Below, one piece after another: positions 31,669 through 39,454 of a stretch of DNA of 64,000 nucleotides (position 1 is the stretch's first letter; the number at the start of each line of letters is the position of its first letter). A model generated the notes under the pieces. That model saw nothing but the letters and a program-made list of their open reading frames with translations. It was not told the DNA's origin and did no database searches. Position numbers and translations under genes: made by a program. The DNA lies in contig JAXDKS010000046.1 of the NCBI GenBank assembly GCA_034666985.1, positions 1 to 64,000 of the forward strand, read 5' to 3'. The stretch comes from DATARR01 sp034666985 (lineage in GTDB: Bacteria; Acidobacteriota; Thermoanaerobaculia; Multivoradales; UBA5704).

Positions 31669-33797
31669 TCGCACCCGCCCGTTCCATGCCCTGGCCCGAG
31701 CCCGATCCGACGGATCCGTCCGATCCGTCCGAAACCCCGCGGCAGGACGCCCCTCCCGAGCCGCTGCCCGCCTCGCTGCTCACCCACGAATGGCTGATCG
31801 CCAACGGCCTCGGCGGCTACGCCTCCGGCACCCTCTCGGGAGTGCCCACCCGGCGCTATCACGGCCTGCTGGTGGCCGCGCAGCCGGCGCCCCTGGGCCG
31901 CATGCTCATGCTCTGCCAGTTGGAGGACGTGCTGCGGCTGCCGGACGGCACCATCGTCCGCCTGGGGGACGGTAATCTCAAGGAATTCCGTCTGGAGTGG
32001 GGGCTGCCGGTCTGGAGCTACGACGCCGGTCCCTTCCGCCTGGAGAAGCGGGTGCTCCTCGCTCATCGCCAGAACACGGTACACGTCTTCTACCGGCTGA
32101 CGGCGGGGGAAGGGGTGGTGCGCCTGGAGGCCCATCCCACCCTCCACTTCCGGCCCCACGACGCTCCGGTGTCGACGCCTCTGGGCGGCGGCTATCAGGT
32201 CACCGCCTGCGACGGGCGCTACGAGCTGACCTCGCCCTGGCCGAACCTGCCGAGCCTGCGGCTGACCCTCGATGGCAACAATCCCACCTTCACCATCGCG
32301 CCGCGCACGATCGAGGAGGTCTACTACGCCGTCGAGGACCGCCGCGGCTATGAATCGGTGGGCGACCTGTGGAGCCCCGGCTTCTTCGGCGCCGACCTCT
32401 CGCTGGGGGAGGACGCCGCGGCGATCACCGCCTCCACCGAGCCCTGGGAGGTGGTGCGCGCCCTCTCTCCGGTGGAGGCGGCCGAAGCCGAGCTGGAGCG
32501 CCGGCTGCGGCTGATCGAGGCCGCGGACCCCCGCGCCCACTCGGGCACGGCCGCGGAGCTGGTGCTGGCCGCCGACGCCTTCGTCGTCACCCCCGGCCGT
32601 GCTGAGGACGCCGCCCGCGCCCACGCCGCCGGTGACGAGGCCCGCAGCCTCATCGCCGGCTATCACTGGTTCACCGACTGGGGACGGGACACCATGATCA
32701 GTCTCGAAGGGCTGACCCTCACCACCGGCCGGGAGCTGGAGGCCGGCTGGATCCTCCGCACCTTCGCCCGCCACGTACGCGACGGGCTCATCCCCAACCT
32801 CTTCCCCGAGGGGAGGCGCGAAGGGCTCTACCACACGGCGGACGCCACTCTCTGGTTCTTCCACGCCCTCGACAAGTACCTGCAGGCCACGGGGGATTGG
32901 GAGACCCTGCGCCTCCTCCTGCCCACGCTCCTCAGCATCGTCGACCATCATCTGGCGGGGACGCGCTTCGGCATCGGCGTCGATCCCGCGGACGGCCTGC
33001 TGCGCCAGGGGGCCGAGGGCTACCAGCTCACCTGGATGGACGCCAAGGTGGATGGCTGGGTGGTGACCCCGCGGCGGGGCAAGGCGGTGGAGCTCAACGC
33101 CCTCTGGTACAACGCCCTGCGTCTGCTCCAGGGCTGGGTCTGGGCGCACGGCAATCCGGAGATGGCCGAGGAGTCGGCCCGCAACCTGGCCGCCCATGCC
33201 GAGCGCTGCCAGGAATCCTTCAACCGCCGCTTCTGGTACGCCGAGGGGGGCTATCTCTACGACGTGGTGGACGGCGTGCTGAACGACCAGCCGGGTGACG
33301 ACCCCGCCTGCCGTCCGAACCAGCTCTTCGCCATCGCCCTGGAGCACCCGGTGCTCGACCCGGCACGCTGGGAGCCGGTGCTGAGGGTGGTCACCGAGCG
33401 CCTGCTGACCCCCGTGGGCCTGCGCACGCTGAGCCCCGGCCATCCGGACTACAAGCCGCGCTACGACGGCGACCTGCGAGCCCGCGACGCCGCCTACCAT
33501 CAGGGGACGGTCTGGGCCTGGCTCATCGGTCCCTACGTCGACGCCTGGCTGCGCGTCCACCCCGGAGACCCGGCCCGGGCGCGGCAGCTCCTGGAGGGGT
33601 TCGTCCACCATCTCGGCGAAGCCTGCCTCGGCAGCATCAGCGAGGTCTTTGACGCCGAGGAGCCCTACACTCCCCGCGGCTGCGTGGCCCAGGCCTGGAG
33701 CGTCGCCGAGGTCCTGCGCTGCTGGGTGAAGACGGCGGCGCCGAAGGAGGCGAGGGGGGAGGTGTCGGTGCGCGAGGAGGAGGTGGTGGCGGGGTAG
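31665..33797 (+). CDS. Amylo-alpha-1,6-glucosidase / glycogen debranching enzyme (GH133-type)
   Basis: This enzyme removes alpha-1,6 branches from glycogen. The 710-residue protein has an N-terminal beta domain (EWLIANGLGGYASGTLSGVP, then RRYHGLLVA) and a C-terminal (alpha/alpha)6 barrel with AGYHWFTDWGRDTMISLEGL, NLFPEG, DATLWFFHAL and RPNQLFAIAL. These are the standard GDE_C landmarks. The N-terminus carries a short DPTDPSDPSE repeat encoded by repeated GATCCGTCC. It overlaps treZ by 4 nt, so release of branched ends and trehalose formation are probably co-expressed. Confidence 0.92.
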   Translation: MIAPARSMPWPEPDPTDPSDPSETPRQDAPPEPLPASLLTHEWLIANGLGGYASGTLSGVPTRRYHGLLVAAQPAPLGRMLMLCQLEDVLRLPDGTIVRLGDGNLKEFRLEWGLPVWSYDAGPFRLEKRVLLAHRQNTVHVFYRLTAGEGVVRLEAHPTLHFRPHDAPVSTPLGGGYQVTACDGRYELTSPWPNLPSLRLTLDGNNPTFTIAPRTIEEVYYAVEDRRGYESVGDLWSPGFFGADLSLGEDAAAITASTEPWEVVRALSPVEAAEAELERRLRLIEAADPRAHSGTAAELVLAADAFVVTPGRAEDAARAHAAGDEARSLIAGYHWFTDWGRDTMISLEGLTLTTGRELEAGWILRTFARHVRDGLIPNLFPEGRREGLYHTADATLWFFHALDKYLQATGDWETLRLLLPTLLSIVDHHLAGTRFGIGVDPADGLLRQGAEGYQLTWMDAKVDGWVVTPRRGKAVELNALWYNALRLLQGWVWAHGNPEMAEESARNLAAHAERCQESFNRRFWYAEGGYLYDVVDGVLNDQPGDDPACRPNQLFAIALEHPVLDPARWEPVLRVVTERLLTPVGLRTLSPGHPDYKPRYDGDLRARDAAYHQGTVWAWLIGPYVDAWLRVHPGDPARARQLLEGFVHHLGEACLGSISEVFDAEEPYTPRGCVAQAWSVAEVLRCWVKTAAPKEARGEVSVREEEVVAG

Positions 33798-33838
33798 CCT
33801 CCCCCCATCCGCCCACCCTACCCTCCGCGTATAAGCTT

Positions 33839-33871
33839 GCGGATCGATCCGCCGGTCCCCGCCGGCCTTTT
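33839..33871 (+). terminator. Weak candidate terminator/palindrome before the porin gene
   Basis: GCGGATCGATCCGC (33839-33852) is a 14-bp perfect palindrome. It is followed by GCCGG-N6-CCGGC and a CTTTT tract (33851-33871). The hairpin is short, so termination is only a possibility. Confidence 0.3.
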
Positions 33872-33886
33872 CATGGGAGGGAATCC

Positions 33887-35155
33887 GTGTCCAGAATCTC
33901 GAGGAGCCTCGTGGCTCCATGTCTGATCGCCGTCTGCGGTGTCTGCGGTGTCTGTGCCCCATTGCGTGCCCAGGAGAATCCGCCGCCGTCCACCCCGGAC
34001 GACGAGGTCCAGCAGAAGGTCAAGGCCGAGGTGGAGAGGCAGCTCAAGGAGAGAGAGGCCAAGACGTGGACCGCGGGGCTCAATCCCCAGGGCGGCGGCC
34101 TGTTCGTCAAGTCGCCGGACGGCAAGGCCCTGTTCCGGCTCTACGGCTACGCCCAGCCCACCTTCACCTACACCGACCGGGACAACGGCGCGACCTTCGA
34201 GGAGACCGATTTCCGGGTGCGCCGCGCCCGTATCGACTTCGCGGCCGACTACGACGACCGCTACAAGCTCTTCGTGGAGATCGACGCCGCGCCGACCGAC
34301 GGCACGGCCCTGGTGGAGGCGTACGCTCAGGGAGCCTTCGTTCGGGACCGTCACTACCTGCGCTTCGGCAAGTTCATCACTCCGTTCAGCACCGAGAACC
34401 TGCGCTCCTCCCGCGCCTTGGACACGGTGGAGCGCTACATCGCCCTCAACGCCATGTTCAGCCTGCCGGCTCTCGACGTACAGTTCGGTCCCATGCTCTG
34501 GGGCTACGCCGACAAGGGCAAGAAGGTCGCCTACTTCCTGGGCGTGTTCAACGGCAACGCCTCGGCCGGCGCCAGCGTGGTCGCGGGTCAGCGCGGCAAC
34601 GCCCGCGACAACAACGGCGCCAAGGAGGTCCAGGGCCGGGTCAACGTCAAGTGGACGGACGCCCTCACCACCGGCGCCGCCTTCGACGTCGACAAGGAGG
34701 AGGCGCAGACGCTCACCCTCGCCTCCTACTCCGGCAGCCGCTTCATCGGCATCCCGGTGACGGGCGACCGCCGTGGCTGGGACGCCGACGTCCACTGGAA
34801 GCACGGCCGCCTCTCCCTCGACTCCGAGTGGCTCGGCTCCGACTTCCAGGACAGCGACGCCAGGCTGGTGGGCGGCTACGCCCAGGCCGCCTTCTGGGCG
34901 CGAGGGAGCGAGAAGGGCGGCGTCCAGCCGGTGCTGCGGCTGGAGCAGGCCGAGCTCACGGGCGCGGCGCTGCGCGCCATCGACGGCAGGCGCATCGAGG
35001 CCGTCACCGCCGGCGCCAACGTCTGGTTCAACGGCTGGACCCGCTGGCAGATCAATTTCATCGGCGAGCACTTCGACGGCCGCGGCAATGGTCCCTTCAA
35101 GTCCGGCTCCGGCTGGCGGCCCACCATCCTCAACCAACTCCAGATCAAGTTCTGA
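33887..35155 (+). CDS. Phosphate-selective porin O/P-like outer-membrane channel
   Basis: The GTG start at 33887 follows GGGAGGGAA. The 422-residue product has a signal peptide ending near PLRAQ, a short coiled-coil segment (about residues 35-60), then a beta-barrel-like sequence ending in LNQLQIKF with a terminal Phe. The segments FRLYGYAQPTFTY, RVRRARIDFAADYDDRYKLF and FGKFITPFSTENLRSSRAL match the OprO/OprP family. It is 14 nt upstream of a periplasmic binding protein gene, so it probably provides outer-membrane passage for the same uptake system. Confidence 0.85.
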   Translation: MSRISRSLVAPCLIAVCGVCGVCAPLRAQENPPPSTPDDEVQQKVKAEVERQLKEREAKTWTAGLNPQGGGLFVKSPDGKALFRLYGYAQPTFTYTDRDNGATFEETDFRVRRARIDFAADYDDRYKLFVEIDAAPTDGTALVEAYAQGAFVRDRHYLRFGKFITPFSTENLRSSRALDTVERYIALNAMFSLPALDVQFGPMLWGYADKGKKVAYFLGVFNGNASAGASVVAGQRGNARDNNGAKEVQGRVNVKWTDALTTGAAFDVDKEEAQTLTLASYSGSRFIGIPVTGDRRGWDADVHWKHGRLSLDSEWLGSDFQDSDARLVGGYAQAAFWARGSEKGGVQPVLRLEQAELTGAALRAIDGRRIEAVTAGANVWFNGWTRWQINFIGEHFDGRGNGPFKSGSGWRPTILNQLQIKF

Positions 35156-35169
35156 CCGGGAGATCAATC

Positions 35170-36183
35170 ATGACGCGCAAGATCATCCTCGTCCTCTCCC
35201 TGCTCGCCGCCGCCGTTGCCGCGGTTGCCGACGACAAGGTCGTCATCCAATACGACTGCATCCCCAACTACGCCAACTGGGGAGGCGTCACCGCCCTCTA
35301 CAAGAAGGTCTCCGGCGTGACCGTGCCCCCCGATCCCAAGGGCTCCTCCCTGGCCCTGGCCGCCCTCGAAAAGGAGAAGGACAGCCCCCAGGCCGACACC
35401 TCCTACTACTCGGGGGCGATCGGCTTCCAGGCGGCGGAGAAGGGGCTCCACGAGCCCTACAAGCCCAAGGGGTGGGAGAAGATCCCCGCCGGCCTCAAGG
35501 ATCCCAACGGCCTCTGGTGGACGGTCCACACCAGCGCCATCGCCTTCGTGGTCAACATCAAGGCTTTGGGCGGCGCGCCCGTGCCCCGGTCGTGGAAAGA
35601 CCTCCTCAAGCCCGTCTATAAAGGGAAGATCGCCTACGACGATCCCACCTGGGGAGGGACGTCGTACACCCTGGTCTACGGCGTCAACACGCTGCTCGGA
35701 GGGAGCGACAAGAATTTCAAGCCCGGGCTCGACTACCTGAAGAAGCTGGACGCGAACGTCGCCTCATATCCCAGGGAGTCGATCTACAACGCCGTGCTGC
35801 GCGGCGAGATCCCCATCTGGATCAACGCCGACGGCAACGGCTACAAGATGAAGTACGTGGACAACGGCCCCGTCGAGGTGGTGCTGCCCGCGGACGGCAC
35901 GTTCACCATGCCCCTGGTCATGGGCCTGGTCAAAGGCGCTCCCCACAAGGAGGAGGCGAAGAAGTACCTGGACTGGCTGCTGACCCGGGACGCGCAGGCC
36001 GAGTTCGCCAAGGGCTACTTCCTGCCGGTGATCCCGGGAGCCATGCCGCCGGAGGTCGCCTCCCACTTCCTCCCCGCAAAGGAGTACAAGCGAGCCAAGG
36101 CCCTCGACCTGACGAAGATGGCCGGCGCCGCGGACGCCCTCAAGAAGGCGTGGACGGAGCAGATCCGCGGGGAGGGAAGGTAG
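35170..36183 (+). CDS. ABC transporter periplasmic substrate-binding protein
   Basis: From ATG 35170 the protein has 337 residues and a signal peptide (MTRKIILVLSLLAAAVAAVA). The mature part looks like a family 1 extracellular solute-binding protein (iron, polyamine or 2-aminoethylphosphonate type): YKGKIAYDDPTWGGTSYTLV, IWINADGNGYKMKYV, and the C-terminal AKKYLDWLLTRDAQAEFAKG, which is typical of Fe3+/phosphonate binders. With the phosphate-type porin next to it, a phosphorus-containing substrate is plausible, but this is inference. The permease genes follow after the 36191-36403 repeat element. Confidence 0.85.
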   Translation: MTRKIILVLSLLAAAVAAVADDKVVIQYDCIPNYANWGGVTALYKKVSGVTVPPDPKGSSLALAALEKEKDSPQADTSYYSGAIGFQAAEKGLHEPYKPKGWEKIPAGLKDPNGLWWTVHTSAIAFVVNIKALGGAPVPRSWKDLLKPVYKGKIAYDDPTWGGTSYTLVYGVNTLLGGSDKNFKPGLDYLKKLDANVASYPRESIYNAVLRGEIPIWINADGNGYKMKYVDNGPVEVVLPADGTFTMPLVMGLVKGAPHKEEAKKYLDWLLTRDAQAEFAKGYFLPVIPGAMPPEVASHFLPAKEYKRAKALDLTKMAGAADALKKAWTEQIRGEGR

Positions 36184-36190
36184 GGCCCTA

Positions 36191-36403
36191 GGTGCTAACT
36201 TAGCCGCCGAGGGCCCCCACCCAAGACCCTCATCACCCCGGCCCTCTTCTCCCGACCCCTCCCACCCCCCTCACCGGGAGAAGAGGGAGACCAGCAAGAC
36301 CGCCCCAGCTAGGTCCCCCTCTCCCGGGGAGGGGGATGGGGTGGTCGGGAGAGGGGGTGGGGGGTGAGGGCGGGCGGGGGAGCGCTGGAGCTAAGTTAGC
36401 GCC
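36191..36403. repeat. Two-hairpin repeat element with terminal inverted repeats (MITE/BIME-like)
   Basis: This fills most of the 307-nt gap between the binding-protein and permease genes. Ends are GGTGCTAACTTAGC (36191-36204) and its inverse GCTAAGTTAGCGCC (36390-36403), 14 bp with one mismatch. Inside are two perfect stems: 36242-36254 with 36275-36287 (13 bp, 20-nt loop), and 36315-36326 with 36346-36357 (12 bp, 19-nt loop). The whole could fold as a cloverleaf. A motif CCGGGG-TGA next to GGGAGA-GAGGGG recurs near 46938. The remaining 87 nt (36404-36490) show no clear feature. Confidence 0.7.
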
Positions 36404-36490
36404 TATAGGAGGTAGACCCCCTCGGGCTCTTTGGTCACAGGATGAGGGCTTCGGGCAGGCTGCCGGAATTCGGGATATTGTCATTGAGCA

Positions 36491-37309
36491 ATGAATAACC
36501 GAAGCGCCTCCGCCGCCCAATCCTTCACCGGCGTCCTCCTGGCGCTCCCGCTCCTTCTTTTCCTCACTTTGGCCGTGGTCTGGCCCCTGGCGCATCTCGT
36601 GGCCGGGGCCTTCTCGGACACGGGATGGACGGCGCTGCGGCAGGTGTTGGCGGCGGGACGGTATCGCACGGCGCTGGTGAACTCGCTGGCGCTGTCGGCG
36701 GCGGCGGCGGTCTGCTCGGTGGTGCTGGCGGCGGGGCCGGCGTGGGTCCTGGCCCGCGAGCGGTTCCGCGGCCGCGACCTGCTGCGAATGGCGATCTCCC
36801 TGCCGCTGACCTTCTCCGGCGTGCTGGTGGGCTTCCTGATGGTGGTGCTGCTGGGCCGCATCGGGGCGATCCCGGAGGCCCTGGCCTGGCTCACCGGCCG
36901 CCGGATGTTCGCGGGGGCGGCGTACACGGTCGCCGGATTGTTCCTGGCTTATCTATACTTCGAGCTTCCGCGAGCGGTGATGACGCTGGAGTCGGCCTTC
37001 CGGCGGTTCCCCCGCGAGCTGGACGCGGCGGCGCGCACCCTGGGGGCGGGCCCCCTGGAGCGCCTGTGGAGGATCGGGCTGCCCCTGGCGGCGCCCGCCC
37101 TGCGCTCGACGCTGGCGGTGACCTTCTCGGCTTCGATGGGATCGTTCGGCGTGGCCCTGATCCTGTCCCGCCGCTTCACCGTGGCGCCGCTCGAGATCTA
37201 TACGGAGATGACAGGCTTCCTCAACGACGACGTAGCCGGAGCCCTCGCCCTGATGCTGGCCTTGACGACCCTGACCGTGGACCGGCTGCTCTCGGTGGAG
37301 AAGCGGTGA
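36491..37309 (+). CDS. ABC transporter permease (first of two)
   Basis: The 272-residue inner-membrane protein has about six hydrophobic segments, starting with VLLALPLLLFLTLAVVWPLA. The cytoplasmic EAA loop is visible as FRRFPRELDAAARTLGAGPL, then LERLWRIGLPLAAPAL, matching the EAA-G-I-LP pattern of importer permeases. It belongs to the Fe3+/phosphonate/sulfate permease group. Its stop overlaps the GTG start of the second permease. Confidence 0.9.
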   Translation: MNNRSASAAQSFTGVLLALPLLLFLTLAVVWPLAHLVAGAFSDTGWTALRQVLAAGRYRTALVNSLALSAAAAVCSVVLAAGPAWVLARERFRGRDLLRMAISLPLTFSGVLVGFLMVVLLGRIGAIPEALAWLTGRRMFAGAAYTVAGLFLAYLYFELPRAVMTLESAFRRFPRELDAAARTLGAGPLERLWRIGLPLAAPALRSTLAVTFSASMGSFGVALILSRRFTVAPLEIYTEMTGFLNDDVAGALALMLALTTLTVDRLLSVEKR

Positions 37310-38127
37310 CAGGAGTGATGGCCGCGGGGGGACAGCCGCGTGCCATGCGCCGGGTGGGCATCGCCGCGACCGTGGTGCTGGCCCTGGTCCTGGTGACGCC
37401 GATCGCCATCACGGCGACGGGCGCCTTCTCGCGGGCTGAGTGGTACGGCCAGCGCTCCGAGGGCGCCGGCGTGGAGACGACCAGCGCCCTGTTCCACTAC
37501 GTGCTCGACCTCTGGAGCGGGGCGCTGCTGCGCTCGGTCCAGGTGGTGGTGGCGGTGGTCCCCCTGGCGCTCCTGCTCGGCGCGCCCGCGGCATGGGCCT
37601 TCCGGCGCCGGCCGTTCCCGGGATCACGGCTGCTGGAGTCGGCGGCCCTGGTGCCTCTGGCGGTGCCGGGGGTGGCCCTGGCCTTCTCCTTGATCCAGAC
37701 GGCGGGGAGGGCGCCGCGCTTCGCCCTGCTGGTGGCCGGCCACCTGGCCTACACCCTGCCGCTGGTGGTGAAGAGCGTGACCAACGCCGTGGAGACCTTC
37801 GATCCGTGCCTGGAGAGGGTGGCCCGCAGCCTGGGGGCGGGGCCGTGGGAGACGGCGAGGCGGGTGACGTTGCCGCTGCTGGGACCGGCCCTGGTCCTCT
37901 CGTCGCTCCTGGTCTTCGCCGTCTCCTGGGGGGAGTTCAACGTCAGCTTCCTGCTGGCGACGCCGCTCCTCCAGACCTTCCCATCGGCCCTCTACCTCAC
38001 CTACACGACCAACTCCTTCCCGGTGGCCGCGGCGGCGACGCTGGTCTTCCTGCTCCCGGTCGTGCCGGCCCTGATCGCCATCCAGCTCCTGGGTGGCGAG
38101 GAGTTCCACCGGGGGCTGCCGACGTGA
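37306..38127 (+). CDS. ABC transporter permease (second of two)
   Basis: Starting at GTG 37306, overlapping the previous stop (GTGA) and five nt after GGAG, the product has 273 residues; ATG 37318 is an alternative. It has six likely membrane segments and an EAA loop: ERVARSLGAGPWETARRVTL followed by PLLGPAL. It pairs with the upstream permease as a heterodimer. The stop overlaps the ATPase start (GTGA), so all three are translationally coupled. Confidence 0.88.
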   Translation: MTGVMAAGGQPRAMRRVGIAATVVLALVLVTPIAITATGAFSRAEWYGQRSEGAGVETTSALFHYVLDLWSGALLRSVQVVVAVVPLALLLGAPAAWAFRRRPFPGSRLLESAALVPLAVPGVALAFSLIQTAGRAPRFALLVAGHLAYTLPLVVKSVTNAVETFDPCLERVARSLGAGPWETARRVTLPLLGPALVLSSLLVFAVSWGEFNVSFLLATPLLQTFPSALYLTYTTNSFPVAAAATLVFLLPVVPALIAIQLLGGEEFHRGLPT

Positions 38128-39188
38128 AAGTCCACGTCGAGGACGTCTCCTTCGCCTACGGCCGGGAGCCGGTCGTCTCCGGCGTCTCCCTGGACCTGCC
38201 GGAGGGTGGGATCACGGTGGTGATCGGCCCCTCGGGCTCGGGCAAGTCGACGCTCCTCCAGCTCCTCTGCGGCCTCCTCCATCCGGCGCAGGGGAAGATC
38301 CTCTTCGACGACGAGGACGTCACCGGCGTGCCCACCGAGCGGCGGGACGTGGGGGTCGTCTTCCAGTCCTACGCCCTCTTCCCGCATCTGAGCGTGCGGG
38401 AGAACATCGCCTTCGGCCTGAAGACCGGCCGCCGCCGCTTCTCGATGCGCAGCTCGCGCCGCCGGCCTTCCCGCCGTCATCTGGAAGAGCGGGTGTGGGA
38501 CGCGGCCGCCCTCCTCAGCCTCGAGCGGCTCCTGGACCGCCGGCCCGCGCAGCTCTCGGGCGGCGAGCAGCAGCGGGTGGCCCTGGCCCGGGCGGTGGCC
38601 CCCCGGCCCTCCCTGCTGCTCCTGGACGAGCCCCTCTCGGCCCTCGACGCCCGCCTGCGCCGCGCCGTGCGCACCGAGCTCGCCGCGCTGCTGGCCAAGC
38701 TGGGCACCACCACCTTCTACGTCACCCACGACCAGGAGGAGGCCATGCTCCTGGCCGACCACCTGGTGGTGCTCGACCACGGCCGGGTGGTGCAGGCCGG
38801 CCCGCCCCTCGACCTCTACCGCCGCCCCGCGACCCCCTTCGTCGCCTCCTTCCTCGGCGAGGCGAACCTGGTGGAGATCGAAGCGCGTCCGGCCATCGCC
38901 ACCCCGGGCCGAGTCGAGACCCCCTTCGGCAGCCTCTCCCTCCCCGAAGCGAAGAGCCGCGGCTGGCTCCTGGTGCGCCCCGAAGACTTCACCGACGACC
39001 CCTGCGGCGCCATGGCCACCGTCCTCGACGCCCGCGGCATGGGCCCCCACGACCGCGTCGTCCTCCAACTCGAAGGTGGCACCGAGCTCCTCGCCCACTT
39101 CCCCCCGGAGACCGCGCCGGAGCCGGGGAGCAAGGTGAGGGTTGGAGTGCGCCAGCGGCGACCGCATTTCCTGAACGGCGGGGAGTGA
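38124..39188 (+). CDS. ABC transporter ATP-binding protein with Arg-rich insertion
   Basis: The 354-residue protein has Walker A GPSGSGKST (about 36-44), Q-loop VVFQSYALFPHLSV, signature LSGGEQQRVALARA, Walker B LLLLDEPLSALD, and His-loop YVTHDQEEAM. A C-terminal TOBE-like regulatory domain (about 255-350) follows. Between the Q-loop and the signature lies an unusual Arg/Ser-rich insertion, KTGRRRFSMRSSRRRPSRRH, absent from most relatives. It is the last gene of the porin-binding protein-permease-permease-ATPase cluster. Confidence 0.92.
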   Translation: MKVHVEDVSFAYGREPVVSGVSLDLPEGGITVVIGPSGSGKSTLLQLLCGLLHPAQGKILFDDEDVTGVPTERRDVGVVFQSYALFPHLSVRENIAFGLKTGRRRFSMRSSRRRPSRRHLEERVWDAAALLSLERLLDRRPAQLSGGEQQRVALARAVAPRPSLLLLDEPLSALDARLRRAVRTELAALLAKLGTTTFYVTHDQEEAMLLADHLVVLDHGRVVQAGPPLDLYRRPATPFVASFLGEANLVEIEARPAIATPGRVETPFGSLSLPEAKSRGWLLVRPEDFTDDPCGAMATVLDARGMGPHDRVVLQLEGGTELLAHFPPETAPEPGSKVRVGVRQRRPHFLNGGE

Positions 39189-39296
39189 GCGGGCGGTTGG
39201 GCTCGATCTCAGGACGGTTGGACCACGAGGTCCAGCCGAGGGAGATGAGGGCTGAATTTTGTCGTTTGGAGGCATCTTCAGGCCAGGGGATGGCGA

Positions 39297-39302
39297 TACA
39301 AT
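39297..39302 (+). promoter_or_regulatory. Candidate -10 box upstream of the STAND-protein gene
   Basis: TACAAT (39297-39302) lies 158 nt before the large ORF and 25 nt before a small ORF. No convincing -35 was found 16-18 nt upstream. This stretch is the start of visibly lower GC content. Confidence 0.3.
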
Positions 39303-39327
39303 TCAGCTTGGCCTCTGCCCGAGGAGG

Positions 39328-39450
39328 ATGAGCCATCACTATGACCCCTGGGAGCCAATTCGGGTGGTGAATGCCCTCGTCACCTTGGAGCCCGGCGCCC
39401 CGGACCTTCCGGACCTCTCCGGGTCAGAGCTCTCAAAAGAGCACGAGTAG
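39328..39450 (+). CDS. Possible 40-residue protein coupled to the STAND NTPase gene
   Basis: The ORF starts at ATG 39328 and ends 4 nt before the ATG of the large NTPase gene. GAGGAGG lies directly against the start codon, which is closer than a normal ribosome-binding site, so initiation here is uncertain. The product (MSHHYDPWEPIRVV then an acidic C-half) matches no family I know. It could be a small partner or sensor, or just a leader that couples translation. A TTG at 39259 in the same frame would extend it to 63 residues. Confidence 0.35.
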   Translation: MSHHYDPWEPIRVVNALVTLEPGAPDLPDLSGSELSKEHE

Positions 39451-39454
39451 TTTT

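Noticed and set aside
31706..31732. Mobile short repeat (GATCCGTCC units)
   Set aside because: It is in frame and encodes DPTDPSDPSE in the debranching enzyme linker, a simple coding expansion.
36404..36490. Additional gene between the repeat element and the first permease
   Set aside because: No ORF with a plausible start or codon pattern; only the leader of the permease gene is seen.
36625..37305. Extended second permease reading from 36625
   Set aside because: This part overlaps the first permease out of frame and lacks membrane-protein character; the GTG at 37306 fits operon coupling.
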